Shown here one piece after another: positions 34,021-46,260 of a stretch of 64,000 nucleotides of DNA; the stretch's first letter is position 1; every line of letters starts with the position of its first letter. The stretch is from Phocoena phocoena (Eukaryota > Chordata > Mammalia > Artiodactyla > Phocoenidae). Made by a program: the position numbers and the translations under genes. The DNA lies in assembly GCF_963924675.1 (NCBI RefSeq), contig NC_089226.1, positions 51,663,124 to 51,727,123 of the forward strand, in the 5' to 3' direction. Under the pieces are notes generated by a model that was not told the DNA's origin, did not search any database, and saw nothing but the letters and a program-made list of their open reading frames with translations.

Positions 34021-35963
34021 CAAGTAGTAGGAACATGGAGTTTTCTAGTCAGGTAATTAAGGGTAATTAATTATTATAGTTAGATTGTTAGAATTCCTAA
34101 CTTAATGGCAAACTCCTCCAATAGCTGCTTAAGATTTTTACATTTTCCCATGGGCTTAGTCTGTTCATTTGTTTGCTATTTATACAACTATCTCTGTAAA
34201 AAAGTATTTGTGATAACTTTCTCCTGCATAAAGAAAAAAACATACTATAAGTTGGTAGACCTTATTTGAGTAAACTATATTAACTGCTAACACTGGACAA
34301 TTCATTTAATTTATCTAAGCTTCAGTTTTTCTCATTTTTATAACAATAATAATAATAATAAAAATCACTCGTCCTCCTCAAAGATTAAGAGCACAGAAAC
34401 CATTGGTAGAATTAGAGAAATAATATTCATAAATGATACGTCATGGCGATTCGTTGTATAGATCAAAATACATTGGTGTCAAAGGGTTATGCTTAAATTG
34501 TAAGTGGCTATCTGTATGGAATTATTGCTAGATATCATGAAACTGCCAAGAAAAACAAAAACAAATGAACCCAGTATATAATAAACAAATATAACAACAG
34601 CTAGCATCCAGATACAATTTGCTATCATATAAAAAAATTATGGTGTTTGCATGCTGATATATTTTTCTAAGGTGTGGGCATGGTAAATATGTTTGGAAAG
34701 GTAGAGTATAAAAGAATCCAAAGCCTTAGAAAATATTAAAAAATAAACATAGGTGTAATTATGGTATATAATTATTAATTAGTTATTTCTAGTTATAGCT
34801 ATTTTACCCATGTCAACATAACTAAAAGTTATCCATTTACGAGCAGTAATTGAATAATAATTTAAGCAAGTTTATACTCCGATGGGTTAATTGAAATATT
34901 TCTATATTCTCTATTAGATTTCTATTGTAAACTAGATTGAAATAATTAGTATTACTTGGGGGCAATTAAAACTAGAACTTATGTTTTTATATACCATTTT
35001 CACCCATGTATTTCATATCAATTCCCAGTGTTTTCTACACTTATTTTCCCTATACTTGGTTTAGTTGTAATCAACAGAACAAGTCTTGAATCTCCAAGGA
35101 CTGGATAAAAGTAAACTGTTACAAAACTTAAACTAAGAAATGTTTTAGAAAAAGTTACACTGGAAAATTACACACAGTTGCTGACTTCTGAAAAGGAGTT
35201 TTCCACTGATGTGAAGTGGGAAAAGTGTACAGTGGGACTTATTCTATTTATATATTTTAATCTCAAATGCACATTTTATGACAGAGTTGCACAGGAAGTA
35301 GTCTATTTACTAGAATAGGGCAACTTAAACCTATATTATTCTATTTAATAAAAAGACAGTACATTTCCTGACAAGTATTTTTCATTCAGTCATTGTGCTT
35401 GGCTGAAAGTAAAGTCAATGGCCTACTGTTTTAATAATTATTTATATGATGATAAATTCTCATTTGCTAGCCCTTACATAATGCTATATTACTACCTATG
35501 TCACTAAGGGAAGGACTTGGAAAGTATGGAAATGTTCTGAGAATAGGTTTTAGACTTTACTTTCTCTAGGGAAAAAAAAATCATAAAAACAATAATAGTT
35601 AATTTAAAGGATGGAAGGAACTAAAATACTGTATCTACTTTTTAAAAGGCATTCTCTACTTTGACCTGTATTTTCTACTTTATTCTCTTCATATACAGTA
35701 TAATTTTTCTGTTTCTTTTTCTCCATCAATTTTTTATGCATGATCCTACAGCTATGGACAAGTTTGTCAGTACAGGGAAGAGAATCCCTGGGACTGGGTG
35801 GGGCTGGTTAAACCCGAGTGCTGGGCTCTGGGTAAATTAGTCTTCTGCATTTATGAGTGCTTGTAAGCATGCAGGTTAAATAAAGGAGAGGAGAATTTTT
35901 GGCTACTGGTTGACTTGTCTGATGACTGATGTTAAAATTTCATGTATCACACTGGATATACAA
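34021..35963. other. Non-coding stretch, nothing recognised
   Basis: AT-rich, with an (AAT)n run at 34343-34362. No repeat family or exon identified. Confidence 0.5.
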
Positions 35964-36013
35964 ACACACACACATATATATATGCATATATATATATATA
36001 CATATATATATAT
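35964..36013. repeat. Compound (CA)n(TA)n microsatellite
   Basis: CA repeats run into TATA repeats, ending about 27 bases before the large palindrome. Confidence 0.92.
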
Positions 36014-36040
36014 TACTGTAAAATGTGGTACATATATCAC

Positions 36041-36146
36041 TATAGAAGTGGTGCCATTTCAGCAGTTGTTAGGCCTGTGATAAAAATATATATATATATT
36101 TTTTTATCACAGGCCTAACAACTGCTGAAATGGCACCACTTCTATA
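36041..36146. repeat. Perfect 46-bp inverted repeat with 14-bp AT spacer
   Basis: The left arm 36041-36086 begins TATAGAAGTGGTGCCATTTC and ends GGCCTGTGATAAAAA. The right arm 36101-36146 is its exact reverse complement, with no mismatch in 46 bp. The spacer 36087-36100 is an alternating TA run ending TT. Pairing stops abruptly on the outside (C at 36040 against A at 36147). The arms are of mixed composition, so this is not low-complexity pairing. A transcript of either strand would fold into a long hairpin. There is no TA or 8-bp duplication clearly flanking it and no match to a MITE that I know. Confidence 0.98.
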
Positions 36147-36884
36147 ACAAGAACTCATGGAAATAACCACTCCTTCTACATCCCTACTCACTCTCACCTT
36201 TACTTCTGTACTACCCAGTCCTGGGTCCATGAAAGTCATCGACAATCTTCCACACCATTCTTTCTCAGGCTGCATCTTACACAATCAAGTATTCTAGCCC
36301 CCCTAAGTAATTAGGATTGACATACATAGTGCAAAATCATTTGCTCTCTCTTCTATCTGACTTTTCTTTAATGTGGGATGATTACCAACATATAAGGACT
36401 TGAAAATTACCAGTAAGTTTCCAACATAAAAAATTCCAACATAGAATGTTAGAGCTGAAAAAATATTATTAAACTTCCTTATATTATCGTGAAGCTTGTG
36501 GTCTAGAGAGGCAAAGTAATTTATCTAGACTGATGTAACTTACTGCGAATAGACCTCTGAAACTTGGTCTGTCTTATGCCTCTTTCTCTAAGTGGCTATT
36601 TCTCTATTGCACTTAAGTATAAATTATGAGTAAATGCTCTCTTTCTTGATCAATCTGGTAAATTTATCTTTATAGTTCAAGTTACATGCCGATTTCCCTA
36701 AGAAGTATTTTCTATCTTCTCCAAGCACGTTGAATTGTTGCCTTCCGCTTGTACAGATTACTTTGTCCCCTACTATAGTTTGTCCAGTTTACCTTATTAT
36801 ATTGTAATTACTATAATTATGTGTTTAGTTTCTCTCTTCTCAAAATGCGTTGAATAGCTCCAGTACTGAGGTTTAGAGAATTAT
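36147..36884. other. Non-coding stretch, weak old-repeat texture
   Basis: 36425-36600 ('gaatgttagagctgaaaaaat', 'ggcaaagtaatttatctagact') resembles a common ancient dispersed repeat, but the family is not settled. Confidence 0.4.
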
Positions 36885-37268
36885 TAGGACTGTTCATAAA
36901 TACTCTGGCTCCTCCTTCCAAGCATGTGATAGGATTGTACCTCCTTACCTCTTTTCAAGTTAGGCATAGCCTTGTGATCTAGGCCACTTTTGTACCAAAA
37001 CTTCAATAACCAGAGAGCCATGTGCTGTATTCTCTTCCCCTGACACAAGGTTTATGGTAAAATAAATAAAAAATAAAGCAGTGGGGTTTTCTAGGTTACT
37101 ATAGGAACACAGCACACTTCTGCTCACCCAAAATGGGTCATGTAGTTTGAGAGAAATAAAATTTTAAGCCACAAAGATTTGAGATTTTTTAATAAATCTC
37201 AAATAAATAGAAATATTTTTTTATTATTTTATTAATCACAGCAAAACCTAGTCTATTCTGACTAATAC
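36885..37268 (+). mobile_element. Probable MaLR-type LTR (tentative)
   Basis: 'agccttgtgatctaggccac', 'aataaaattttaagccacaaagatttgag' and the end 'cagcaaaacctagtctattctgactaataca' (read in parts) resemble the 3' half of an MLT-type LTR. An 11-bp foldback (ATTTGAGATTT / AAATCTCAAAT, 37177-37204) lies near its end. Confidence 0.55.
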
Positions 37269-38994
37269 ATCGGTTGTGTCTTCTCAATTCTTATATCCCA
37301 GTACCTAAGGGATTGGTCCATAACAGTACTTTCTGAATTGATGTTAACTCGTGGTAATTCAGCTGTTTTACATGTTCAGTGAAATACAAATGCATGTTAT
37401 TTACTAAATAACAAATAAGATGTCATATAAAGCAAATGTCTATATATTCAAAAATATTTTTATTACATCCAAAATCGGAAGATTTCCCAAATGATTTACA
37501 CAAGAGGAGGCAGCTAGCAGAATTGTTATTTTGAAAAGAGCCCTAGCCTAGAAACTGGGAAACTTGAATGTTATTTCTCTTTTTTAAAATTAATGACTGT
37601 AGTCCCTTGGATAAGTTATATAAAATCCAAGGTATTTTTTCCATATTCTAGATGAGAAAAATATAATCACATACTTGTTCCCACATCACATACTTGTTAA
37701 GTAAAAAGAGATAAAAGATGTTAAAGGATTTTTGAAAACTGAAAGGAGCTAAGTGTAAGGTGGTAGTACTGAGGTTCTACAGACTTTCTAACTATATAAA
37801 TATTTTTCAGCATATAGGGTGACATGAGCTTTTAATGAATAAAAAGATTGGACTTTCTATCCAGTGCAATAAACTAAGAAAACTATATAATGTGTATAAA
37901 TTGTAAATTGGAATACAATAAATCTTTTTAGGTTATGTGATTTTCTTCCTGCAATGGCCAAGAAATTCAACTAAAATGTTCTAAGAAACAAAAAGAAATG
38001 CCTGGCAGGGCATACACATCTCAGCTGCAAATGCATAGGCCATATCCTTTCTGAAGTGATTTCCATGACTGGAACAGCAAGATAAAATAATTTGTTTTTT
38101 GATGTTGGTTAAAAGTGAAAATAAAACATGTAAATAAAACTTTCCAAACATTTCTGAAAAAATATGAAATGACAATAATTTGGAAAATAGTGAAAGAAAA
38201 ATTATACATGAGAAATGGTTTTCTTTTTGTGTTTGTAACTAGTTATTGCTTACATCAATATAAGAAAACATTTGTTTATGATAAAATTTATAAAATATCT
38301 ATGACTAAACTTAAGAAATACATAGTGTCAATATCAAGTGCACCACAGAATATTATCGGAATATTTTATATAATAAGATATATACTATATATTGACATAT
38401 ATTAACTGAGAGATTTTGACATTTTTGAATTAGGAAACAACACTGAAAAGACTTCACATTTTATTATTAATTTAAAATTTAATGCAGTTCAATAATACTT
38501 AACACCATTTCAGAGTTAAAAGTACAGCTAAAAGAATAATTTTGAAAAACTAAAAATTGCCAAGAAACATTTTATTAACATATTACCAGGTCTAAAACAA
38601 TACAGAGCATATTATTAGTTAAAAAAATATCCAGACAGAAAAAGATAATAAAAAGTATCGTTTCAAATAACTACAAAATTCTTGAATATTAAACTCATCA
38701 GTTTACTATTTGTGAAAAAAAAGACATATGTCTATGTTGCACCATAAACTGATTAAAATGATAAATAGAAATTGAATCAGTGCCAGTTCTAAAAGAAAAT
38801 ATATAGTTGAATATTTACATAGTCTTAGAATGGGAAAGAACTTTATAAACATGACTCCAAAAGAAGGAAGATTTATGAATATAGTTACATAAAAATGTAT
38901 GCCTCCTGCATGGATGTGAAAGGGTGTATATAATCAAATTTCAAAAACAAATAAAATTGTAAGATTTCGAAAACAAATAAAATTATTATATAAA
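37269..38994. other. Non-coding stretch, nothing firmly recognised
   Basis: Very AT-rich. A 26-bp imperfect tandem duplication (unit starting ATTTCAAAAACAAATAAAAT) lies at about 38937-38983 and a spaced duplicate of ATCACATACTTGTT at 37665-37698. The 96-codon frame at 38115-38405 has no domain. Confidence 0.45.
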
Positions 38995-40005
38995 AAATTA
39001 CACGTTGTTACCTTGAATATATAAACATATTTTGCAACTCAATAAAAGCAATGATAAAAAGCTCTTTAGAAAACTGGCTAAAGGACAGTAATGAGAATTC
39101 ATAAATGAAGAATTAGAAATGATACGTAAACCAATGTAAGAATGTTCTTCCACAGAGGAATGTGAATTAAAATAGCAGAGAGATAATTGTTTTACATCCA
39201 TCATGCCAGAGAAGAGTAAATAATTCCAAGAACCAGGTTAGTGAAAACATAGAGAAATAGATACTTTCACACTTGCTGATGGGTATGTACATCACAACAT
39301 TTTTGGGAAAGTGAGTTTTCCATTATGTATCAAAAGGCATAAAACTATAACAATACCATTAACTTAGAAATTCCAAAGAAATCAGAGTGCACAAAAAAAA
39401 TTTGTACAAAGAAATTACTGCACATTGTTTATGACAACATAAGAATGATGGTTAATAATCACTGACCTCTTGTGATTTTCCATAAATTAGCTCATTTAAT
39501 CCCTTATATAACCCTCTGAACTGGTACTATTACTATCTCCATTTGATAAATGAGAAAACTGAGGGCCAGAGAAGCCATAAAACCTGTTAAAGTTTACACA
39601 TTGTTTTTAATAACAAAACAAAATATTAGATAAAGCCTCACTATTTAATAATAGTGGTTTGGTTTATTATGTTCCTGCAATACATAAAAAGGTATTCATG
39701 TAGTCATTAAAATGATATTGTAGAATACTTAATGACATGGAAAAATGTTCATGGTACACTGTTAACTGAAACAAGCTAGTTTCCCAATAGTATAAACTTT
39801 ATGATCCCATAAAAGAAGAAACAAAAAATTTGTACATTTGCTTAGTAGAAATACTAGCACCAAATGCCAACAGTGATTGTTTCTGGGTGTTGTGACTGTG
39901 GGTCAGTTTCCATTTTACTCTTACAGCCTCTCTTTGTTTTTAAATTTTCTACAGTGAACATTAATCTTTTATAATGAAAACCTTTCTTTAAATCAAGATA
40001 TATCT
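38995..40005 (+). mobile_element. Old L1 (L1MB/L1MC-like) 3' end with nested MIR
   Basis: L1 ORF2 tail ('aaactggctaaaggacagtaatgag', 'gaatgtgaattaaaatagcagag', 'cacacttgctgatgggta') is followed, after a MIR at 39455-39605, by 'aatgatattgtagaatacttaatgacatggaaaaatg', 'tgattgtttctgggtgttgtg' and 'aattttctacagtgaacatta' (read in parts), the typical L1MB/MC 3' end. No open frame remains. Confidence 0.8.
39455..39605 (-). mobile_element. MIR, reverse orientation, within old L1
   Basis: 'attagctcatttaatccctt', 'ctggtactattactatctcc', 'aaatgagaaaactgagggcc' follow the reverse MIR consensus. Confidence 0.85.
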
Positions 40006-40633
40006 TGATAATTTGTATATAAGAATCAGGGTGGGAGGGTCTTCTAATTGTCACTATATGTGTAGCTTGATACTAGAGATTAGAAACAAAGGGAGGAATT
40101 TCCCAAAGTCAAGTGTAGGTCATATTTATCACTTCAGGATTCTGCTATAAAAGAAAATATTTTCTCCTTAACCTCCGGCATACAGGTTTAATGGTGCAGA
40201 AAATAGATTTATTATAAAGAAAGTGGAAATTTGACATCAATATCTTGGACCTTTCTACCTCATCCCATCTCCTGCCCTAATCTCATTGTTTATCCATCAG
40301 TTAGTTGCATGTCACACCATTCTAAGTCTTCAGGGTTCCAAACATGACTCATAGGCCAATTGTAAATGAGGGTTGGTACTTGAGATAATCTCAGACTAGC
40401 ACCTACTAAATTCCAAACAATGTGCTAAACCCTATACATATACACCCTTTGTTTCTCACACAGTTTGAGAGAGACAGTATAAGCATATGGAAGATTATTT
40501 AAGAATAAATTTCTGTAAAAATAAATGCAAACCTAGGGGAGACTTTAGGAAAAGTAAGTGATTTCTAGTGACCTAGATGCTCATTACTTACTTTAGAATG
40601 TAGTGTAGTCTCTGTGGATTAGAGTGCTTTTAT
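40006..40633. other. Non-coding stretch
   Basis: A short reverse MIR-like piece ('ctagcacctactaaattcc' to 'cacacag') may lie at 40395-40465. Nothing else recognised. Confidence 0.45.
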
Positions 40634-40650
40634 AAGACTTCATGATTTAA

Positions 40651-41000
40651 GGGACTTCCCTGGTGGCACAGTGGTTAAGAATCCGCCTGCCAATGCAGGG
40701 GACACGGGTTTGAACCCTGGTCCAGGAAGATCCCACATGCCGCAGAGCAACTAAGCCTGTGCGCCACAACTACTGAGCGTGTGCTCTACAGCCTGGAAGC
40801 CACAACTACTGAGCCCATGGGCCACAACTACTGAGGCCCGCACGCCTAGAGCCCGTGCTCCGCCACTGCAATGAGAAGCCACTGCAATGAGAAGCCCACT
40901 CACCACAACGAAGAGTAGCCCCCACTTGCCGCAACTAGAGAAAGCCCGTGCACAGCAAAAAAGACCCAACACAGCCAAAAATAAATAAATAAGTAAATTT
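40651..41000 (+). mobile_element. CHR-type SINE, long form, with 17-bp TSD
   Basis: Starts GGGACTTCCCTGGTGGCAC and ends AAGACCCAACACAGCC plus (AAAT)n. AAGACTTCATGATTTAA repeats perfectly at 40634-40650 and 41001-41017. A block CCACTGCAATGAGAAG is duplicated inside (about 40863-40892). Confidence 0.97.
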
Positions 41001-41084
41001 AAGACTTCATGATTTAAAAGGGATCTTAACTAACACCAAAATGCCCCACCTTTGAACAGATGAAAGCACGAGTCAAGGGTAGCT

Positions 41085-41300
41085 ATAGTGTAGTGGAAAG
41101 TGCCCCAGACTGAAAGGCAAAACATGAGAAAGCAAGTGCTTGTTCTGCTGCTGCCTGGAGGGATGAACACAGACAAATAAATGACTTTACTGAGGTTCAA
41201 TTTCTTATTTATAAAATGCAGGAAATATGTTACCTACCTCACAGGGTTATTGGAGAGCAATGAATGAGAGGAAGAGAGAGAGGAAATCAAATGACAGAAG
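41085..41300 (+). mobile_element. MIR relic
   Basis: 'tagtgtagtggaaagtgccccagact', 'ttctgctgctgcctgg', 'ggttcaatttcttatttataaaatgcagg' and 'ctacctcacagggttattgg' follow MIR order. Confidence 0.75.
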
Positions 41301-42284
41301 TAGTTTGGGATCAAATCATGTAAGTCATGATGTATTGAAAATATGGATTACATTTAACAAGGAAAATGGTGCTTTTGGGTAGAACTGTAGTGTCAGTTTT
41401 ATATGGGAATGGCTGATGGCAGACTTGTCTTCATGACACAAATAGTTACTGAGTGCCGACTATGGGCCAAATACTGGGTTAAGTGATGGTGAGAAGGATC
41501 AAAGATGGACTAGACATTATTTCTGCTCTCAAGTAGCTCCTAGTTTGTGGAATAAAGATAATTAAGTTTAATAATTAAGTTTAGGGTCTGTCCACATTGC
41601 TATAGACATATACCAAAGTAACTATTTCCTCTGCCCTGAGACATGAAGAAATTTTCCCCTCCATCTGAGTCTTGTTGTACAATAATACTTAACCAGATGG
41701 AAAAAGTAAAGAGTAAAGTTATCATATGAGCAAGAGAGAGCAAGAGGTTTTTCGAGTCACATAGGTCATCAGAAATGACAAAGTGCTAGGTGCAGCTCTT
41801 GTAGCCTCAGCTATGTCTTTGCTCCACTGTACTTGTATGTAGCAAGAGATAGGTAAAGGATTAACCTCTTAGGGTAGATTTCTAAAGGCCATAGATGTTA
41901 CTCAACACGTGGCAAATGCAGAAGGGATTGGTTTAACACCAGTATCAGTAAAGGCAAAGGGATGATAGAAGCTGGGAGCATTGACTAGATGTCTCAACAC
42001 TGCTGCTTAGCCCTTGGCTCAAGGTGATTTACTCCTGGAGACCAACACACACAGAAACTCCTCCTCTGTGCCCATCAGCCTTCGAAGACCACCTTCAACC
42101 TCCAACAAATCACGTTATGTTGGAAATGTTAACTTATATGTCTGCTTCTGGTCTATAGGAGGGATGTTCCTGAGGGTAGCAATCCCTTTTATCTCTAATA
42201 CTGTACTACACAGGATGTGGAGTACAAAAGGAATTTAAAAGTCTCTTTCCCTCTCAATAATACGTCAATCAAGAATCATGTTTT
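41301..42284. other. Non-coding stretch, weak old-repeat texture
   Basis: 41435-41570 ('tactgagtgccgactatggg') resembles an ancient dispersed repeat. Nothing else is assigned. Confidence 0.4.
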
Positions 42285-42358
42285 CTTTCTGTCCCCAGCA
42301 TCTAACCCAGTGTCTGGCACATTGCAGGGTACCAATAAATATTAAGTGAAGGAACAAA
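42285..42358 (+). mobile_element. L2 3' end relic
   Basis: 'ctgtccccagcatctaaccc', 'agtgtctggcacattgcagg', 'aataaatattaagtgaagga' follow the L2 terminus. Confidence 0.75.
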
Positions 42359-42824
42359 TGGTAATATGCAGCCTCAGCATAGGTGTTAAATGACCAGAGG
42401 TGACATATTAACTGACTTGTCTTAGCTTCTGATCTAAAAGAGGAAAGCAAAACATACATGTAGTCAAAAGCACCTGAGAATAGTTTATGTTTAATATACT
42501 ATTTAATTAGATTTAGATGAATACAATGAGGGCAGGCCGGACAGATAGGTGCAAATAAGTGATCAAAATGAGAGACTGAAGTGAAAAGTCAAAGCAAGTT
42601 TCCAGCAAGCTATAAGGGTATGTGACTAAAAGGGGCTGTTGACAAAGGGGACGCAATGTCTCCGACATTTGTGGATGAAATATTAGAAATGTGTGACTTG
42701 AATTGCCTATCCACACTGTCCACACTGAATGTGAATGTTACAGAGTCAATTTTTAACTTAATTCCTTCCATATGAGTAATGTATCCCCACTCTTGCTCTC
42801 GTTTGGATCTTCACCAAAAGACTG

Positions 42825-42965
42825 AAGTAAGACAAGGCATTATTATTCCTGCTGCTCAGAGGAGAAAACTGAGGCATCAAGGGGTTACATTGCCCTGGGT
42901 GCTGAGGAGTCCAGCTCATGGCCTGTGGTCTTTTTACTAATTGAGTCATCTTTTTATCTGTGGGC
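42825..42965 (-). mobile_element. MIR relic, reverse orientation
   Basis: 'attattattcctgctgctcag', 'gagaaaactgaggcatcaag', 'tctttttactaattgagtca' fit reverse MIR. Confidence 0.6.
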
Positions 42966-43499
42966 CTTGTGTCAATATCCTAAGACATGACTCCAGGCTT
43001 ATTTTTCTTCCCCCTTTCTTTCAGTGTCCAGCTGCTCTGCTTCACTCAGAAAACTATAGCTTTCCTGACAGGAGCCAACTTCATGAAGGGCGGTCTCTCA
43101 GTGGGCTTGACTATTAAAAGTGCCATTTCTGTATTTATCCTGGAGTTTGGGAAGGCTCAAAGGGAGCCCCTCCTCGTTCCATTCTAATAAAGTCTCAGAG
43201 TCAGCACTTCAGGACTCAATACAATATTTTAATGGAGAACGGGCCCAGAAAGCATTATCCAGAAGTTGCTAAATGTCAGGACCATGGAGGCGGGCTTTAT
43301 GGATCTCTTTAAGGAGCTTCATTAACTTGACTAATTAGAAAGTGGAGATGTGCAGACTTGTCAGCTTGTAGGGGTGAGGAGACAGAGTCAATAGGATGTG
43401 TGCTCAGGACACATGGTAATGTGATAAGCCACACCATTCCTGGCAAATGAACAGTATGTTTGCATTTGGTCCACTGTAAACAAGGGTGATAACTGAGGC
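42966..43499. other. Non-coding stretch, nothing recognised
   Basis: Slightly more GC-rich than its surroundings. No domain in the 85-codon minus frame at 43309-43566. Confidence 0.45.
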
Positions 43500-43625
43500 A
43501 GCAGCGTGTGACAGGAAGAGCCACAGATTTGGAGTTTACCTGAACTGGATAAGAATCCTCATTCAACCAATTATTAACCTTGAGAGTATAAAATGACTAC
43601 TTAAATTCTCTGAGCTTAATTTTTG
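43500..43625 (+). mobile_element. MIR relic
   Basis: 'agccacagatttggagtttacctgaactgg', 'ccaattattaaccttgagag', 'ttaaattctctgagcttaat' (read in parts) follow MIR order. Confidence 0.6.
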
Positions 43626-43943
43626 CGAGGTATTCTACTTTTACGTGGCCCTTGTGCTAATTCATACTAATGGACTCTAGGTAGATATAGTGGCATGAAA
43701 ACCACATTTATCTTTATTCCCTAAATGAAAATAAAGGATGTCCTAAATTATACAAACCCAGAGAGGAAAAGGGAAAGGAGAAGAGATAAAAGCAATAAAT
43801 GTTGGGAGCTGTGAAGTAGATAGACAACTGTTAAGTGAGCATATCCAGGGAAGCCCAACTCTAAACTTGTAGTGAGAAAAACTAAAAAGCCATTGCGTAT
43901 ATAATGCATATTAAACCCTCTTAAAATAATTTTTAAAAAGGCA

Positions 43944-44167
43944 GGGGCTTCCCTGGTGGCGCAGTGGTTGAGAGTCCGCCTGCCGATGCGGGGGACACGG
44001 GTTCGTGCCCCGGTCCGGGAAGATCCCACATGCCGCGGAGCCGCTAGGCCCGTGAGCCATGGCCGCTGAGCCTGTGCGTCCGGAGCCTGTGCTCTGCAAT
44101 GGGAGAGGCCACGATGGTGAGAGGCCCGCGTACCGCAAAAAAAAAAACAAACCAAAAAAACCCAAAA
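43944..44167 (+). mobile_element. CHR-type SINE, short form
   Basis: Starts GGGGCTTCCCTGGTGGCGC, has B-box GGGTTCGTGCC, and ends GAGAGGCCCGCGTACCGC plus an A-rich tail to about 44167. The target-site duplication is not obvious. Very close to the copies at 26.9 and 28.3 kb. Confidence 0.95.
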
Positions 44168-44239
44168 CATTATGATGGAAGAAAAAAATTATGAGGAAGA
44201 AATGTAAATATATACTAGAGAAAAAAAAAATTCATTCCA

Positions 44240-44520
44240 GGCCAACGGAAAAAGCCAGTGGCAAGGTCTGAGCTTGGTGTTACTAGGCATCAACAAGGAA
44301 GCCAGGGTAGCTGAACGGAGAGAATTGCAGGTGAGAGGATTCGGGAGTTAATTATGGGGAGTCTTGTAAGTCATAGATAGAATTTTGAATGTATTCTAAG
44401 TGTGATGGGAAGCCTTGGATAATATTAACTTAAAAGTTGCTGCTTTGGTCATTTATGATACAGATATGATTAAAGATGGACAAGAACAGAAAGGCTTATT
44501 AGGCTATTGCAGTATCTTAG
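44240..44520 (+). mobile_element. Ancient dispersed repeat, family unassigned
   Basis: 'gccagtggcaaggtctgagc', 'gaagccagggtagctgaacg', 'attctaagtgtgatgggaagcc' and 'aggctattgcagtatcttag' recur in a common ancient mammalian repeat that I can place by pattern but not by name. Confidence 0.5.
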
Positions 44521-44713
44521 TCATTATATAATATACCTTATGACGGAAGACCCTTCTGTCATAATTTTATTCAGGTTTTCATGCAATGCAATCTCTTCAG
44601 ACTTCCACTGACATTATAATCAATATTTTACTTCCATTGTTCTCTCTTCCTTTGCTTTCCATTACTTTTCCTCAAGGTACTTCTTGTTAATTGAATAAAT
44701 GAATAAATAAATG

Positions 44714-44759
44714 AATTTTCTTATTCTCTTTGCTACAATTTTCTTATTCTCTTTGCTGT
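44714..44759. repeat. 23-bp tandem duplication
   Basis: Two units starting AATTTTCTTATTCTCTTTGC differ only in their last two bases (AC against GT). Confidence 0.93.
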
Positions 44760-45769
44760 AATTTCCAGGAAGTAAAGCTCATTCTTCCTGTACATGGAAT
44801 GTTTTACCCATTTCACATAACAGAAACAAAAATGGCCTTAGTTCCACCAGAAATTTTGACTTTCACTTCAAAACAACTCAAAACAGTACGTGTACACTGA
44901 GTATGAATGATCCAGATGCTATGGGTGCAGTAATTAAATACAAGTCATAATCTACATGGGAATAAAACCTATACATCTGAAAAGGTACTGTAATTCCTCC
45001 ATTCTAAGAAGCCATGTATATAAGATGGACAGTCAATTTAATAACGACTTTTCATTGGGAGAAAACAACCACTGTCATTATTTAGTTGAGCATACTAGTT
45101 CTAATACATATCTTGTCCTGAATATTATTTTGACCAACTGTGCCTTAGAATAAAGAAAATATAAGAATTGACAGGAGAGGGAGAGAATGATAAAAACAAT
45201 ATGAATTAATAGATGCTAAATGATTGATGAGACATGAAACAGAACCAGTGGGAAAAGTCTGTGTATTCTAGAGTAAATGAAGAGACCACTGGGTAAGCAA
45301 AGTCATGCTCTCTATACATAAACTGCACGTCAATGCATGTATCTGTGACCATGACCAGACAGATAGACCCCACCAACATTCAGGCCTTATTTCCTCATTG
45401 TCGGGTGTAAACGTTTGGTTTTCTTTCAGTCCATCCTCTAAATGAAGAGATCATCAATAGGCCTGATTCTATACACAGAAGTACTTTCTTTGGTACCCAA
45501 ATATCTTTGAAATAATAGAATTCAGTTGCTAACATTTTTAAAAAGTTATGAGAATTTTCACAGAGACCAGATCTGAACTCTGGCCACACTAGCTCTTCAT
45601 TGTCACCTGGCAATAGTCAATGACACGTGAGTAATTTAACCAGTTCAGACTGGGCGTGTGTTATCTAGTTAACCTTCTCTCATTTAGGTTTCTAGCCTGG
45701 TCCCTATGGGTATGTTTATTTGCCCCTTGATAAATAAAGTCTCCATTATGTTCTCCCTCCTCTTGGGTT
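44760..45769. other. Non-coding stretch, nothing recognised
   Basis: No assigned repeat or supported exon. Confidence 0.45.
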
Positions 45770-45985
45770 TGGAAGCTATCGGCCTGTGTTGTCATGCTGA
45801 CTCCAGCACTCACTGTGTGCTTTTGGTCAAGTTACTTAACCTTCCTTTGCCTTGGTTACCTCCTCTATAAAATAGAATTATAAATAGTACTTGCCTCATA
45901 GGATTCTAAAAAGATTCAATTATTTATTTCTGGCAAAACATTTGGAACTGTCCCTGGTCAATAGTAAGTTCTCATTGCTACTATC
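45770..45985 (+). mobile_element. MIR relic
   Basis: 'ggtcaagttacttaacctt', 'ccttggttacctcctctata', 'tacttgcctcataggattct' and 'ctgtccctggtcaatagtaa' follow MIR order. Confidence 0.8.
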
Positions 45986-45999
45986 ATCGTGTTAGAATG

Positions 46000-46260
46000 T
46001 GGCCTTCTAAGCAAAACCTTTCCTGACTATCCACACCTCAACATAGTTCATTCTCATTTGCCCAACTTTGTAACTAGTAAAAATCTCTACAGGCCCTAAA
46101 AATCTTGTATTAAAAATATTAGCATATGTCACTCTCCTCTATCAAATCACAATCTCATGGATGACAAGGGCTATGTTTTATTCATCTCTGCATTCCCAGA
46201 GTCTGACAAAATAAGCATTACACAATAGAAAAGGCATGCTTGATGGATCTTTTATTCACA
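46000..46260 (+). mobile_element. L2 3' region relic
   Basis: 'cctttcctgactatccacac', 'gatgacaagggctatgtttt', 'ctctgcattcccagagtctg' follow L2 order. Confidence 0.6.

Noticed and set aside
36041..36146. Reading the palindrome as a MADE1-type mariner MITE
   Set aside because: The arm sequence does not resemble MADE1 and no TA duplication flanks it. Kept only as an unexplained inverted repeat.
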